Assembly: GCF_000600295.1 (NCBI RefSeq)
Contig: NZ_JEMG01000001.1
Coordinates: 139,459-203,458 of the forward strand
Direction of reading: 5' to 3'
DNA length: 64,000 bases
From: Hylemonella gracilis str. Niagara R
GTDB lineage: Bacteria; Pseudomonadota; Gammaproteobacteria; Burkholderiales; Burkholderiaceae_C
Position numbers and translations under genes: made by a program. How positions within the stretch are numbered: position 1 is the first letter of the stretch; each line of letters begins with the position of its first letter. Shown here piece after piece: positions 51,799 to 60,046 of the stretch. The notes under the pieces were generated by a model that ran no database searches, was not told the origin of the DNA, and saw nothing but the letters and a program-made list of their open reading frames with translations.

Positions 51799-53166
51799 AT
51801 GTCCACGCCCCTTTCCGAGCCTCAGGCCCCCGCGCAACCCGACGCCACCAACAAACCGGGCTGGCTGGCCGCCTGGCGCATCTACCTCGAACCCGCCACC
51901 CTGCGCATGCTGGCCCTGGGTTTCGCGGCCGGCCTTCCCCTGCTGCTGGTGCTGGGCACGCTGAGTTTCCGTCTGCGCGAGGCGGGCATCGACCGCGCCA
52001 CCATCGGCTACCTGAGCTGGATCGGCCTGGCCTACGGCTTCAAATGGGTCTGGTCGCCACTGGTGGACCGCCTGCCTCTCCCCGGTCTTACGCGCTGGCT
52101 GGGCCAGCGGCGCGGCTGGCTGCTGCTGGCCCAGTTGGGCGTGGCGGGGGGCCTGATCGGCATGGCCCTGGCGGACCCGCGCCAGGGCCTGCACGCCGTC
52201 GCGAGCTTCGCAGTGCTGGTGGCCTTTGCCTCCGCCACCCAGGACATCGCGCTGGACGCCTACCGCATCGAATCCGCCAGCACCGAACGCCAGGCCGCGC
52301 TGGCGGCGGCCTACCAGGCCGGCTATCGACTGGCCATGATCTGGGCGGGCGCCGGCGTGCTCTGGCTGGCGGCACGTGCGGAAATGGTCACTCTGCCCGG
52401 CGCGACGCCGGTCTACCAGAACGCGGCCTGGACCACGGCCTATCTGGTGATGGCGGCGAGCATGCTGCCGGGCATGCTGACCGTGTTGCTGTCACCCGCT
52501 GTCTCCCGAGCCACGGCAACGCCCCCCGCTGCACCCGGCCCGCTGGCCTGGCTGCGCGATGCCATCGTCGAGCCCTTCCTGGATTTCCTGCGCCGCTACC
52601 GCTGGCAGGCCGTGCTCATCCTCGCGCTGATCGCCATCTACCGCGTCAGCGACTTGATCATGGGCATCATGGCCAATCCCTTTTACGTGGACATGGGCTA
52701 CAGCAAGGACGAGGTCGCCGCCATCACCAAGATTTACGGTCTGATGATGACGCTGGCTGGTTCCTTCCTGGGCGGCGCCTTGGCCCTGCGCCTGGGTGTG
52801 ATGCGTGTGCTGATGCTGGGCGCCCTGCTCAGCGCGGCGACCAATCTGCTCTTCGCCTGGCTGAGCACGCGCGGACATGACGTGACGGCGCTGATCTACG
52901 TCATCTCGGCGGACAACCTGGCCTCCGGCCTGGCCTCGGCGGCCTTCATCGCCTACCTGTCCGGGCTCATCAACGTCACGTACTCGGCCACCCAGTACGC
53001 GCTGTTCAGCTCGATGTACGCGCTCGCGCCCAAATTCGTCGCGGGCTTCTCCGGCGAATTCGTCGATGCTTGGGGGTATGGCACCTTCTTCACCAGCACG
53101 GCTCTGCTGGGGGTGCCAGTGCTGGTGCTGGTGGCGTTGGCTGCGCGAGCTCAGCGGCGCGACTGA
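51799..53166 (+). CDS. ampG: AmpG-like muropeptide permease (MFS)
   Basis: A major-facilitator carrier of about 455 residues and 12-14 helices. The N-terminal LGFAAGLPLLLVLGTLSFRLREAGIDRATIGYLSWIGLAYGFKWVWSPLVDRL stretch is the AmpG signature, as is ATQDIALDAYRIE. It imports anhydro-muropeptides for cell-wall recycling. Together with the PBP5 and mrd genes here it belongs to wall metabolism, though it is not linked in an operon. An ATG 12 bp earlier (51787) is an alternative start. It converges on the Sel1 gene. Confidence 0.88.
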   Translation: MSTPLSEPQAPAQPDATNKPGWLAAWRIYLEPATLRMLALGFAAGLPLLLVLGTLSFRLREAGIDRATIGYLSWIGLAYGFKWVWSPLVDRLPLPGLTRWLGQRRGWLLLAQLGVAGGLIGMALADPRQGLHAVASFAVLVAFASATQDIALDAYRIESASTERQAALAAAYQAGYRLAMIWAGAGVLWLAARAEMVTLPGATPVYQNAAWTTAYLVMAASMLPGMLTVLLSPAVSRATATPPAAPGPLAWLRDAIVEPFLDFLRRYRWQAVLILALIAIYRVSDLIMGIMANPFYVDMGYSKDEVAAITKIYGLMMTLAGSFLGGALALRLGVMRVLMLGALLSAATNLLFAWLSTRGHDVTALIYVISADNLASGLASAAFIAYLSGLINVTYSATQYALFSSMYALAPKFVAGFSGEFVDAWGYGTFFTSTALLGVPVLVLVALAARAQRRD

Positions 53167-53173
53167 GCAACAC

Positions 53174-54502
53174 CTACCACCGACTCCAAGTCTCGCTCTT
53201 TTCAGGGAAAGACCTGCCTTCCCTCCAGGCCAGCGCCATTTGTTCGGCTTCCGCTTGTTGGGTCGGGGTCAATTGCTTGGCAAGCCGATCCGCATGGATG
53301 AACGCCGCCTTGAAGTCCCGCGCTGCCGACAGAAGGTACAGGGCGTACGCAAGCACTTTGTCCCTCCGCACACCTTTCCCTTCTTCGTAATAGAGGCCAA
53401 GGTCGAACAGAGCCTGGGCCATTCCCTGCTCTGCCGCCTTGCGGCACCAATGCGCTCTCTCCTTGTCGCCCTTGGCCTCCCCCGCCTGGCCATAGAACAT
53501 GGATTGCAGGAAATCCCGTGCATTCGCGTGCCCATTTTCGATTGCCTTGAGATACCAGTATTCCGCCTTGCCCAGGTCCTGAGTGACTTCTTGACCCCTG
53601 GAATAAATCCATCCCAGTCGCCACTGCGCGGATGCACTGCCATTCTCGGCGGCCAGGTGATACCAGCGCCTCGACTCTTTCTCGTCTTTGGCCACGCCCA
53701 GACCGTTGGCATAGACATAGCCGAGCCTGTCTTGGGCATCCACGTTTCCTTGCGCCGCCGCTTGCTGGTACAGGGAGATAGCCTCTAGGTCATTCTTCGC
53801 GGACTTCCGAATTCCATCGTTCATCGTGACGATGTTGAAGTTCGCCTGCGCATACCAAGGCCCAAGATCAACCTGGCGATACCATTTGACCGCTTCCGCG
53901 TCGTCCTGAGCAACGCCTTGACCTCGGTCATACATGGAGGCCAGCGTGAATCGCAGATGATTAACGTCATAGGTATCACGGCTCCATTCACGCCGACCCC
54001 GAGTGCGCTTGCGCTCCGCCGCCTTGCGATACCACTGGACCGCCTCTTGGCCGTCCTTGGCGACGCCCTGACCTAAGCGGTACATATTGCCCAAAGTGAC
54101 TTGCGCAATCGCAAAATCCTGCTCAGCTGCTCGCCGGAACCACACCACAGCTTCTTGTTCGTTTTTGTCGACACCCCAACCGTTCGCATACATCCGACCG
54201 AGGTAATACTGCGCATGCGCAAGACCTTGCTCCCCGGCTCGGCGAAACCAGTTCGTAGCCTGAACAAAGTCCTTGGCAACGCCTTGCCCATTGAAATACA
54301 TCACACCAAGATTCGCCTGGGCCTCTGCGTCTCCCTGCTCGGCCATCGTCGTGAATTCCGCGAACGCTGTGACGTAGTCCTTGCGCTTGTAAGCAGCATC
54401 CCCCTCGGCGAATCCTGCCTGCACCGACGAAGTTGCAGCCAACCCCAACACGCACAGATACAGCATGACCGTTCGTGAGAAAAGCCTTGTACCGCCGAGC
54501 AT
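53174..54502 (-). CDS. Secreted Sel1-like tandem-repeat protein
   Basis: A 442-residue periplasmic protein with a signal peptide (about 1-30, from MLGGTRLFSR) and some nine Sel1 (TPR-like) repeats. Each is 36 residues with the pattern A..LG.MY..G.GV..D...A..WYR.AAEQG. Such proteins are protein-interaction scaffolds. The DNA is clearly less GC-rich than the neighbours, with codons such as TTT, AAA and CAA used more often, suggesting a horizontal origin or relaxed selection. It has no evident operon partner. Confidence 0.88.
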   Translation of the reverse strand: MLGGTRLFSRTVMLYLCVLGLAATSSVQAGFAEGDAAYKRKDYVTAFAEFTTMAEQGDAEAQANLGVMYFNGQGVAKDFVQATNWFRRAGEQGLAHAQYYLGRMYANGWGVDKNEQEAVVWFRRAAEQDFAIAQVTLGNMYRLGQGVAKDGQEAVQWYRKAAERKRTRGRREWSRDTYDVNHLRFTLASMYDRGQGVAQDDAEAVKWYRQVDLGPWYAQANFNIVTMNDGIRKSAKNDLEAISLYQQAAAQGNVDAQDRLGYVYANGLGVAKDEKESRRWYHLAAENGSASAQWRLGWIYSRGQEVTQDLGKAEYWYLKAIENGHANARDFLQSMFYGQAGEAKGDKERAHWCRKAAEQGMAQALFDLGLYYEEGKGVRRDKVLAYALYLLSAARDFKAAFIHADRLAKQLTPTQQAEAEQMALAWREGRSFPEKSETWSRW

Positions 54503-54665
54503 CGGGTCCCCTTGCAAACTCAGAATCAAAAAAAGCGGCGCGAACAAAGCCAACGCCTAGTCGTTGCCCCAGCTTAACAAACCTCGCTTTACCTTTCTTT
54601 ACGGCCACGACAAGCCCGACTCATGGCCACCTCGCACCATTGCGGGGATGGATACACTCGCCGTC

Positions 54666-55415
54666 ATGAGCCCCACGCCCCTGCTGATGATCGAGGACGA
54701 CGCCCGGTTGGCCGCGATGGTGCGGGACTATCTGGCCCCCTCGGGCTTCGCCGTGCAGCACGCGGGCACCGGCGCCGCCGGACTGGCCAAGCTGGGCAAC
54801 ACACCGCAGGCAAACGACCAGACCCCCCAGCTCATCGTGCTGGATCTGATGCTGCCCGACATGGACGGGCTGGACATCTGCCGCCGCATCCGCGCGCTGC
54901 CCGGCGCCACAGCACAGACCCCCATCCTCATGCTCACGGCCAAAGGCGATCCGATGGACCGGGTGATCGGCCTGGAGATCGGCGCCGACGACTACCTGGC
55001 CAAACCCTTCGAGCCGCGTGAACTGCTGGCCCGCGTGCGCGCCCTCTTGCGCCGGCATGCCCAGTCGTCCCTGGCTTTAACGACGGACGAGGAGGCGCCC
55101 AGCAGCCCTCCCTTGCATTTCGGCTCGCTCACCATCGACCGCGACGCGCGCACGGTCACCGTGCAGGGTCGGGCCTGCGAACTGACTTCCTACCAGTTCG
55201 ACCTGCTGGTGACCTTGGCCGAACGCGCCGGTCGCGTGCTGACCCGCGAGCAGATCATGGAAGCCGTGCGCGGCCGCGAGCTGGAAGCCTTCGACCGCTC
55301 CATCGACGTGCACATGGGCCGCATCCGCGCGGCCATCGAGGCCGACCCCAAGACACCCAAGCGCATCCTGACCGTGCGCGGCGTGGGCTACGTCTTCGCC
55401 CGCCAGCAGGATTGA
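54666..55415 (+). CDS. OmpR-type response regulator
   Basis: A 249-residue regulator with receiver and winged-helix domains. Asp11, the phospho-acceptor Asp60 (IVLDLMLPDMDG) and Lys in YLAKPFEPRELLARV are intact; the DNA-binding part ends in RILTVRGVGYVFARQQ. Two in-frame ATGs are plausible (54648 and 54666); the later keeps the family N-terminus MSPTPLLMIEDD. It is followed after 21 bp by its kinase. Confidence 0.93.
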   Translation: MSPTPLLMIEDDARLAAMVRDYLAPSGFAVQHAGTGAAGLAKLGNTPQANDQTPQLIVLDLMLPDMDGLDICRRIRALPGATAQTPILMLTAKGDPMDRVIGLEIGADDYLAKPFEPRELLARVRALLRRHAQSSLALTTDEEAPSSPPLHFGSLTIDRDARTVTVQGRACELTSYQFDLLVTLAERAGRVLTREQIMEAVRGRELEAFDRSIDVHMGRIRAAIEADPKTPKRILTVRGVGYVFARQQD

Positions 55416-55436
55416 GGGCACCTTCCGCGCCTGGGC

Positions 55437-56852
55437 ATGCCTTCCCCGTCGGCCATGAATATCCCGCCCTTCCATCGTCTCTATCTGCGCCTCTGGCTAG
55501 CCGTGGTCGGCGCCATCGGTGTGCTGACGCTGATCTTCGCGTGGATCACGCACATTGAACGGATACAGGCCGAGAGGGCACGTGAGAACGACCGCGCCCT
55601 GCGTCCCGGGCGTGAGATCGTGGTGCGCAACGCCGAAGGCGAGGTGCTGGGCCGCGCGCTGACCCTGCGGCCCTCGCGCATGCCGCCGCGCCCCTTGCAC
55701 GGCACCTTCGGCCCCGGGCTGAACTTCGAGGTGCCTATGCGCGACGGCCAGATCATGCACATCTGGCTGCCCGCCCCCCCGCGCGGAGACCTGCGCATAC
55801 CCCCGCCACCTGCCTGGTGGGAGCCGCCCTACAGCTTGGCCGGCCTGCTGGTCTTGTTGGTGCTGATCGCCGCCGCCGTGGCGCTGGGCGCCTGGCCGGT
55901 GGTACGCCAGCTGACCCAACGCATCGAACGCCTGCAGCAGGGCGTGGAACGCTGGGGTGAAGGTGATCTGGCACGGCGCTTGCCCGAGGATGGGCAAGAC
56001 GAGGTGGCTTTTCTCGCGCAGCGCTTCAACGTGGCGGCCTCGCGCGTCCAGGCCTTGCTGGTGGCGCACAAAACCTTGCTGGCCAATGCCTCGCACGAGC
56101 TGCGTTCGCCGCTGGCACGCATCCGCATGAGCCTGGAGCTGCTGCAAAAACCCGCTGGCCGCGGGACGGCGGCGCAGCCCAATCCAGCAGCTTACGAGGA
56201 AATCACGCGCAACATCCGCGAACTGGATCAATTGATCGACGAAATCCTGCTGGCCAGTCGGCTGGACGGCAGCCCTGACGCACTGGGTCCGCTGGAGCCC
56301 ATCGACCTGCTGGGCCTGGCAGCGGAGGAATGCGCCCGAGTGGACGCCGAGCTGGAGCCGCCCACCGACGCGCGCAGCCTGCGCTTGCTCGATGACGCCC
56401 GGGGCCAGCCCCGGCTGTTGCGCCGTGCCGTGCGCAATCTGCTGGAAAACGCTCGCCGCCACGGCGCGGGACTGGTCAGCCTCACGCTGAAGGTGACGGA
56501 GGCAGCACCGGCAAGCGCTCACGCGCCCACCGCGACAGGCCCGGCCATGGTCGAACTGCGTGTCTGCGACCAGGGCCCGGGTGTGCCGCCCGCGCTGCGA
56601 GAGAGAATTTTCGAGCCCTTCTTCCGCCTGCCCGGCGCGTCAGAGCGGGAAGGCGGCGTGGGACTGGGACTGGCCCTGGTACGCACCATCGCGCAACGGC
56701 ATGGCGGCAGCGTGCATTGCGAGGACGCACCCCGTGCCTCGTCGCAAGATGCAGAAGGCCAGGCGCCTGCCTCGGCGCCGGGCGCCTGCTTCGTCCTGCG
56801 CCTACCCTTGCAGGCCGAGCCTGTGCCCACAACCAGCCCATCGTCCCACTGA
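55437..56852 (+). CDS. Membrane sensor histidine kinase (OmpR partner)
   Basis: A 471-residue kinase. Two membrane helices (about 20-38 and 133-153) bracket a Pro-rich periplasmic sensor of about 95 residues. A HAMP domain follows, then HisKA with phospho-His220 (LLANASHELRSPLARIRMSLELL) and an HATPase with NLLENARRHG, DQGPGVPP and GGVGLGLALV. The periplasmic part has an LRPSRMPPRPLHGTFGPG stretch like CpxA/RstB-type sensors. The inducing signal is unknown. Confidence 0.93.
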   Translation: MPSPSAMNIPPFHRLYLRLWLAVVGAIGVLTLIFAWITHIERIQAERARENDRALRPGREIVVRNAEGEVLGRALTLRPSRMPPRPLHGTFGPGLNFEVPMRDGQIMHIWLPAPPRGDLRIPPPPAWWEPPYSLAGLLVLLVLIAAAVALGAWPVVRQLTQRIERLQQGVERWGEGDLARRLPEDGQDEVAFLAQRFNVAASRVQALLVAHKTLLANASHELRSPLARIRMSLELLQKPAGRGTAAQPNPAAYEEITRNIRELDQLIDEILLASRLDGSPDALGPLEPIDLLGLAAEECARVDAELEPPTDARSLRLLDDARGQPRLLRRAVRNLLENARRHGAGLVSLTLKVTEAAPASAHAPTATGPAMVELRVCDQGPGVPPALRERIFEPFFRLPGASEREGGVGLGLALVRTIAQRHGGSVHCEDAPRASSQDAEGQAPASAPGACFVLRLPLQAEPVPTTSPSSH

Positions 56853-57029
56853 ATACCGATACTGAAGACCCTCGGCCGTACCCGGGGCCAGGCCCAGGCC
56901 ATGCCGACCTCGCACGGCAACGTCGGGTTCAGCATGCGGATTAACCAGTGCACGTCAGCCCGGCAGACCGAATGGGACTTGCACGCAGGCGATTTCCCCC
57001 ATAGGGGGGATAGTTCACCTTTTGCAAGA

Positions 57030-57100
57030 CCCGGAGAATCTGAACTCCCAACGACGTCCTTCCGAGGACTTTACAAGCCGCTCGCAAGGGCGGCTTTTTT
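57030..57100 (+). ncRNA. Candidate small RNA
   Basis: Three consecutive hairpins, GGAG/CTCC (57033-57048), GTCCT-TCCG-AGGAC (57056-57069) and AAGCCGC/GCGGCTT (57075-57096), end in a T-run (57095-57100). The region has no open frame and lies 180 bp after the kinase stop, too far for a plain read-through terminator. No sigma-70 promoter is evident. Confidence 0.4.
57075..57100 (+). terminator. Intrinsic terminator
   Basis: A 7-bp stem, AAGCCGC (57075-57081) and GCGGCTT (57090-57096), with an 8-nt loop and six T residues. It faces the plus strand and ends either the candidate sRNA or the two-component operon. Confidence 0.75.
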
Positions 57101-57165
57101 CTGTCCGAAGGATGGCTGGGGCGCGAGAATTTCAGTTCAGCGCGGCGGCAGAACTGCAATCGGTC

Positions 57166-57372
57166 TCAGTGGTGCGAGGCGACGTGCTCGCCCGCCTTCA
57201 GGCGGTAGACGGTGCCGCAGTATGGGCACTTGGCCTCCCCGGTGTGGGCCACGTCCAGGTAGACCTTGGGATGGTTGTCCCACAATGTCATGTCCGCCTT
57301 GGGGCTGGGACAGTACACGCCACCATGGGCGTTCAGGTCCTTGGCCAGCAGTTCAACGATGGGCTTGCTCAT
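57166..57372 (-). CDS. Small zinc-finger (CHCC) protein
   Basis: A 68-residue protein of the zf-CHCC family, like the mitochondrial complex I subunit NDUFS6. The fold is marked by His17 (NAHGG), Cys21, and the CPYC pair (49-52). It is common in betaproteobacteria next to ilvE. The role is not established; zinc binding is expected. It lies 77 bp downstream of ilvE on the same strand. Confidence 0.88.
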   Translation of the reverse strand: MSKPIVELLAKDLNAHGGVYCPSPKADMTLWDNHPKVYLDVAHTGEAKCPYCGTVYRLKAGEHVASHH

Positions 57373-57449
57373 GGTGTCTCACCTTGTGTCTAGTCCGTGG
57401 TCTCTGGTTGGCGTGGCGCGTGGAAGATGGTGACGCGCCGCTCGGTTCA

Positions 57450-58388
57450 TCAGACCTTGCTCAGCCAGTGCGCGTACTTGGCGTTGCGGCCGTTGACGAT
57501 GTCGAAGAAGGCGCTCTGGATCTTTTCCGTCACCGGGCCGCGCGTGCCGGCGCCGATCTGCACGCGGTCCAGTTCGCGGATGGGGGTGACTTCCGCGGCC
57601 GTGCCGGTGAAGAAGGCTTCATCGGCGATGTAGACCTCGTCGCGCGTGATGCGCTTTTGCACGACCTCGAGGCCCAGGTCCTTGGCGATGTGCAGCACGG
57701 TGTTGCGCGTGATGCCGTTGAGCGCGCCAGCCGACAAGTCGGGGGTGTAGATCACGCCGCCCTTGATGACGAAGATGTTCTCGCCCGCGCCCTCGGCCAC
57801 GAAACCGGCGGTGTCAAGCAGCAGGGCCTCGTCATACCCGTCTTCCGTCGCTTCCATGTTGGCGAGGATGGAGTTGCTGTAGTTGCTGACGGCCTTGGCC
57901 TGCGTCATGGTGATGTTGACGTGGTGACGCGCGTAGCTGCTGGTCTTGACGCGGATGCCGCGCTTGAGGCCTTCCTCGCCCAGATAGGCACCCCACTCCC
58001 AGGCGGCGACCATCAAGTGGATGGTGTTGCCCTTGGGGCTGACGCCCAGCTTCTTGTCGCCGATCCAGGTCAGCGGACGGATGTAGCAGCTCTTGAGCTG
58101 GTTGACGCGCACCACTTCCTTCTGAGCCTCGTTGATCTGCTCGGCCGTGAAGGGCACGTTCATGCGCAGGATCTTGGCGCTGTTGAGCAGGCGCTCCGTG
58201 TGCTCCTGCAGACGGAAGATGGCCGTACCGTTGACCGTGTTGTAGGCCCGCACACCTTCGAATGCGCCACAGCCGTAGTGCAGGGTGTGCGTCAGGACGT
58301 GGATCTTGGCGTCGCGCCATTCCACCAGCTTGCCGTCGAACCAGATTTTTCCGTCGCGGTCGGCCATCGAGGTCGGTAGGGAACTCAT
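57450..58388 (-). CDS. ilvE: Branched-chain amino acid aminotransferase
   Basis: PLP enzyme for the last step of valine, leucine and isoleucine synthesis, 312 residues. The PLP lysine is Lys165 (TMTQAKAVSNYSNS); LHYGCGAFEGVRAYN, NIFVIKGGVIYTPDLSAGALNGITRNTV and FFTGTAAEVTPIRELD are signature parts of class IV aminotransferases. Met8 is an alternative start. The zinc-finger gene follows. Confidence 0.95.
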   Translation of the reverse strand: MSSLPTSMADRDGKIWFDGKLVEWRDAKIHVLTHTLHYGCGAFEGVRAYNTVNGTAIFRLQEHTERLLNSAKILRMNVPFTAEQINEAQKEVVRVNQLKSCYIRPLTWIGDKKLGVSPKGNTIHLMVAAWEWGAYLGEEGLKRGIRVKTSSYARHHVNITMTQAKAVSNYSNSILANMEATEDGYDEALLLDTAGFVAEGAGENIFVIKGGVIYTPDLSAGALNGITRNTVLHIAKDLGLEVVQKRITRDEVYIADEAFFTGTAAEVTPIRELDRVQIGAGTRGPVTEKIQSAFFDIVNGRNAKYAHWLSKV

Positions 58389-58475
58389 GAAACTTTTCCT
58401 CTGCTATTGCACTGCATCAAGACGCCCTGCCCCGACACATTCAAGGCAAGCAAAAAAAGGCGCGAGCTGGCCATT

Positions 58476-58922
58476 TTACGAGGCGGCCGGCGCATCGCCT
58501 TGGGCCTCGGTGGCGCCCGCGTCTTCGGGCTGGGGTCGCTGCAGGGTCCAGCGCATCAGTTGGCCGTCGGCGAATTCGGCTTCGACCCAGGAACCGCCTG
58601 GGTCGGTCCAGCGGTAGACCTCGGGTTGCTGACCCTGGGGCGAACGCAACTCACCCAGGGCACGGGTGAGGGCCATGACGTGCAGCAGCGAGACCCGAGG
58701 CCGCAGCTTGGCGTTGAGCATCACCGCGCTGTCCACATACCCCAGCGGCCGCTCGCTGGCGCGACGCATCACGGTCATGAAACGGTTGAAGTGCAGCAGC
58801 AGCCACATCACGATGCCGCCCGACACCAGGGCCACGCCACCCCAACCCCAGGCGCGGTGCCCGCCCACGAACAGCACGGCCAAGCCGAGCGCCACCAGAA
58901 TCTTGCGCAGATGCATTTTCAT
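58476..58922 (-). CDS. Conserved membrane protein of unknown function
   Basis: A 148-residue protein with two close membrane helices (about 5-25 and 28-45) and a hydrophilic C-terminal domain (ERPLGYVDSAVMLNAKLRPRVSLLHVMALTRALGE). The C-terminus is acidic and Ala/Glu-rich. It resembles unnamed glycerate-kinase-neighbour proteins of Burkholderiales; I do not recognise a domain. I start at MKMHLRKILVALGLA; Met3 is the alternative. It follows the broken aldo/keto reductase by 14 bp. Confidence 0.7.
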   Translation of the reverse strand: MKMHLRKILVALGLAVLFVGGHRAWGWGGVALVSGGIVMWLLLHFNRFMTVMRRASERPLGYVDSAVMLNAKLRPRVSLLHVMALTRALGELRSPQGQQPEVYRWTDPGGSWVEAEFADGQLMRWTLQRPQPEDAGATEAQGDAPAAS

Positions 58923-58936
58923 GGGGCGCGATTGTC

Positions 58937-59770
58937 TCAGAGCATCTCCAGCGGCGAGGCCCGTCGTGGCGGCGGGAAAAGCTGGTCCAGTTCGGCGCGT
59001 TGCGCCGGGGTGAAACGGATGTCGCGCGCGGCCGCGTTCTCGCGCAGGTGCGCCGCGTTCGCGCTCTTGGGGATCGCGATCACGCCCTCCTGCCCGAGCA
59101 GCCAGGCCAGCGCGGCCTGGGCCGGGGTGCAGCCATGCTCTTGCGCGAAAGCGCGCAGACCCGCATGGCGCAGCAAGCGCGCCTGCTCGATGGGCGAGTA
59201 GGCCATCACTGGCACGCCGCGTTCGCGCAGCCAAGGCTGCAGGTCCCAATCGATGCCGCGCCGGCCCAGGTTGTAGAGCAGTTGGTTGGCCGCACAGTTC
59301 GCGCCGCCTTGCACACGCCACAGTTCTTTCATGTCAGCGAGGTCGAGGTTGCTCACGCCCCAGTGTCAGATCTTGCCGGCGCCCTGCAAGGCTTCGAAGG
59401 CCGCCACGGTGTCGGCCAGCGCAAACGCGCCGCGCCAGTGCAGCAGGTACAGATCGATGCAGTCGGTGCGCAGGCGCTTCAGACTGCGCTCGCAAGCCGC
59501 GATGGTCCCCGCGCGCGAGGCGTTGTGCGGGTAGACCTTGCTGACCAGAAAGGCCTGGGCGCGCCGCCCAGCCAGGGCCTCGCCCACCACCTCCTCGGCC
59601 CCGCCCTCGGCGTACATCTCAGCGGTGTCGATCAAGGTGAGCCCCAGGTCCAGTCCCGCCTGCAGCGCCGCGACTTCCGCCTTGCGGGCAGCCGGGTTCT
59701 CGCCCATGTACCAGGTGCCCTGGCCGAGCGCGGCGACCTGGACGCCAGAGGGCAGGCGCACGGTGCTCAT
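58937..59770 (-). pseudogene. Aldo/keto reductase interrupted by one in-frame stop
   Basis: The frame codes for a complete NADPH-dependent aldo/keto reductase of about 277 residues, but TGA at 59366-59368 splits it. The first part (134 residues) holds [13 protein letters not shown] (catalytic Asp/Tyr), LVSKVYP and the His in YLLHWRG. The second part continues in the same frame with HWGVSNLD, NQLLYNLGRRG and the cofactor part IPKSA. The stop stands where the family has Arg before HWGVSN; CGA to TGA by one transition explains it. It could be a pseudogene or a sequencing error. Confidence 0.85.
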
Positions 59771-60030
59771 GGACGGCGACGCTGGATGTGGATGGACTGC
59801 GGTTGGTTGACTGCGGTAGCCGCCTTGGCAGGCCGATCACAGCCCTCGCAGCCGCATCCCGACTCAAACCTGCGCGCGGCACGCTGCAGGCGCCGCGCCA
59901 CCGGTGCCGGCCAGTGCGGCCACGAAGTCAACCACCGCGCCAGCGCGCGGCGCAACGCCGCGGGCATCAGCGCCTGGGCCGCATAAGCAAAACACGCGAA
60001 CACGATCAGCGTCACCACGATGGTCTGCAT
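59767..60030 (-). CDS. FeoB-associated Cys-rich membrane protein
   Basis: An 87-residue protein with one N-terminal membrane helix (about 3-22) and a Cys motif C-G-C-E-G-C in the C-terminal half. Small proteins of this type follow feoB in many proteobacteria and are thought to assist ferrous-iron uptake, in a role like FeoC. I start at [11 protein letters not shown]. It lies 16 bp after feoB, and its stop overlaps the aldo/keto reductase start by 4 bp. Confidence 0.82.
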   Translation of the reverse strand: MQTIVVTLIVFACFAYAAQALMPAALRRALARWLTSWPHWPAPVARRLQRAARRFESGCGCEGCDRPAKAATAVNQPQSIHIQRRRP

Positions 60031-60046
60031 GAAGGCTCCTTGCGGT

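Larger units (their letters stand above)
56853..57165. other. 313-bp gap between the sensor kinase and zinc-finger genes
   Basis: No protein gene is seen. The second half (57030-57100) forms a small-RNA-like unit ending in an intrinsic terminator, listed separately. Just upstream lies a C5-ATA-G6 tract (56996-57009) followed by ATAGT, which resembles operators of the CsoR/RcnR/FrmR family. The first 140 bp show nothing I can name. Confidence 0.55.

Noticed and set aside
57030-57050. A T-arm-like sequence that could suggest a tRNA
   Set aside because: The stem GGAG/CTCC has an 8-nt loop without the TTC core, and no acceptor, D or anticodon arm can be drawn around it.
59366-59368. TGA as a selenocysteine codon in the aldo/keto reductase
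   Set aside because: The position is normally Arg, the enzyme family has no selenocysteine members known to me, and no stem-loop resembling a SECIS element was seen just after it.
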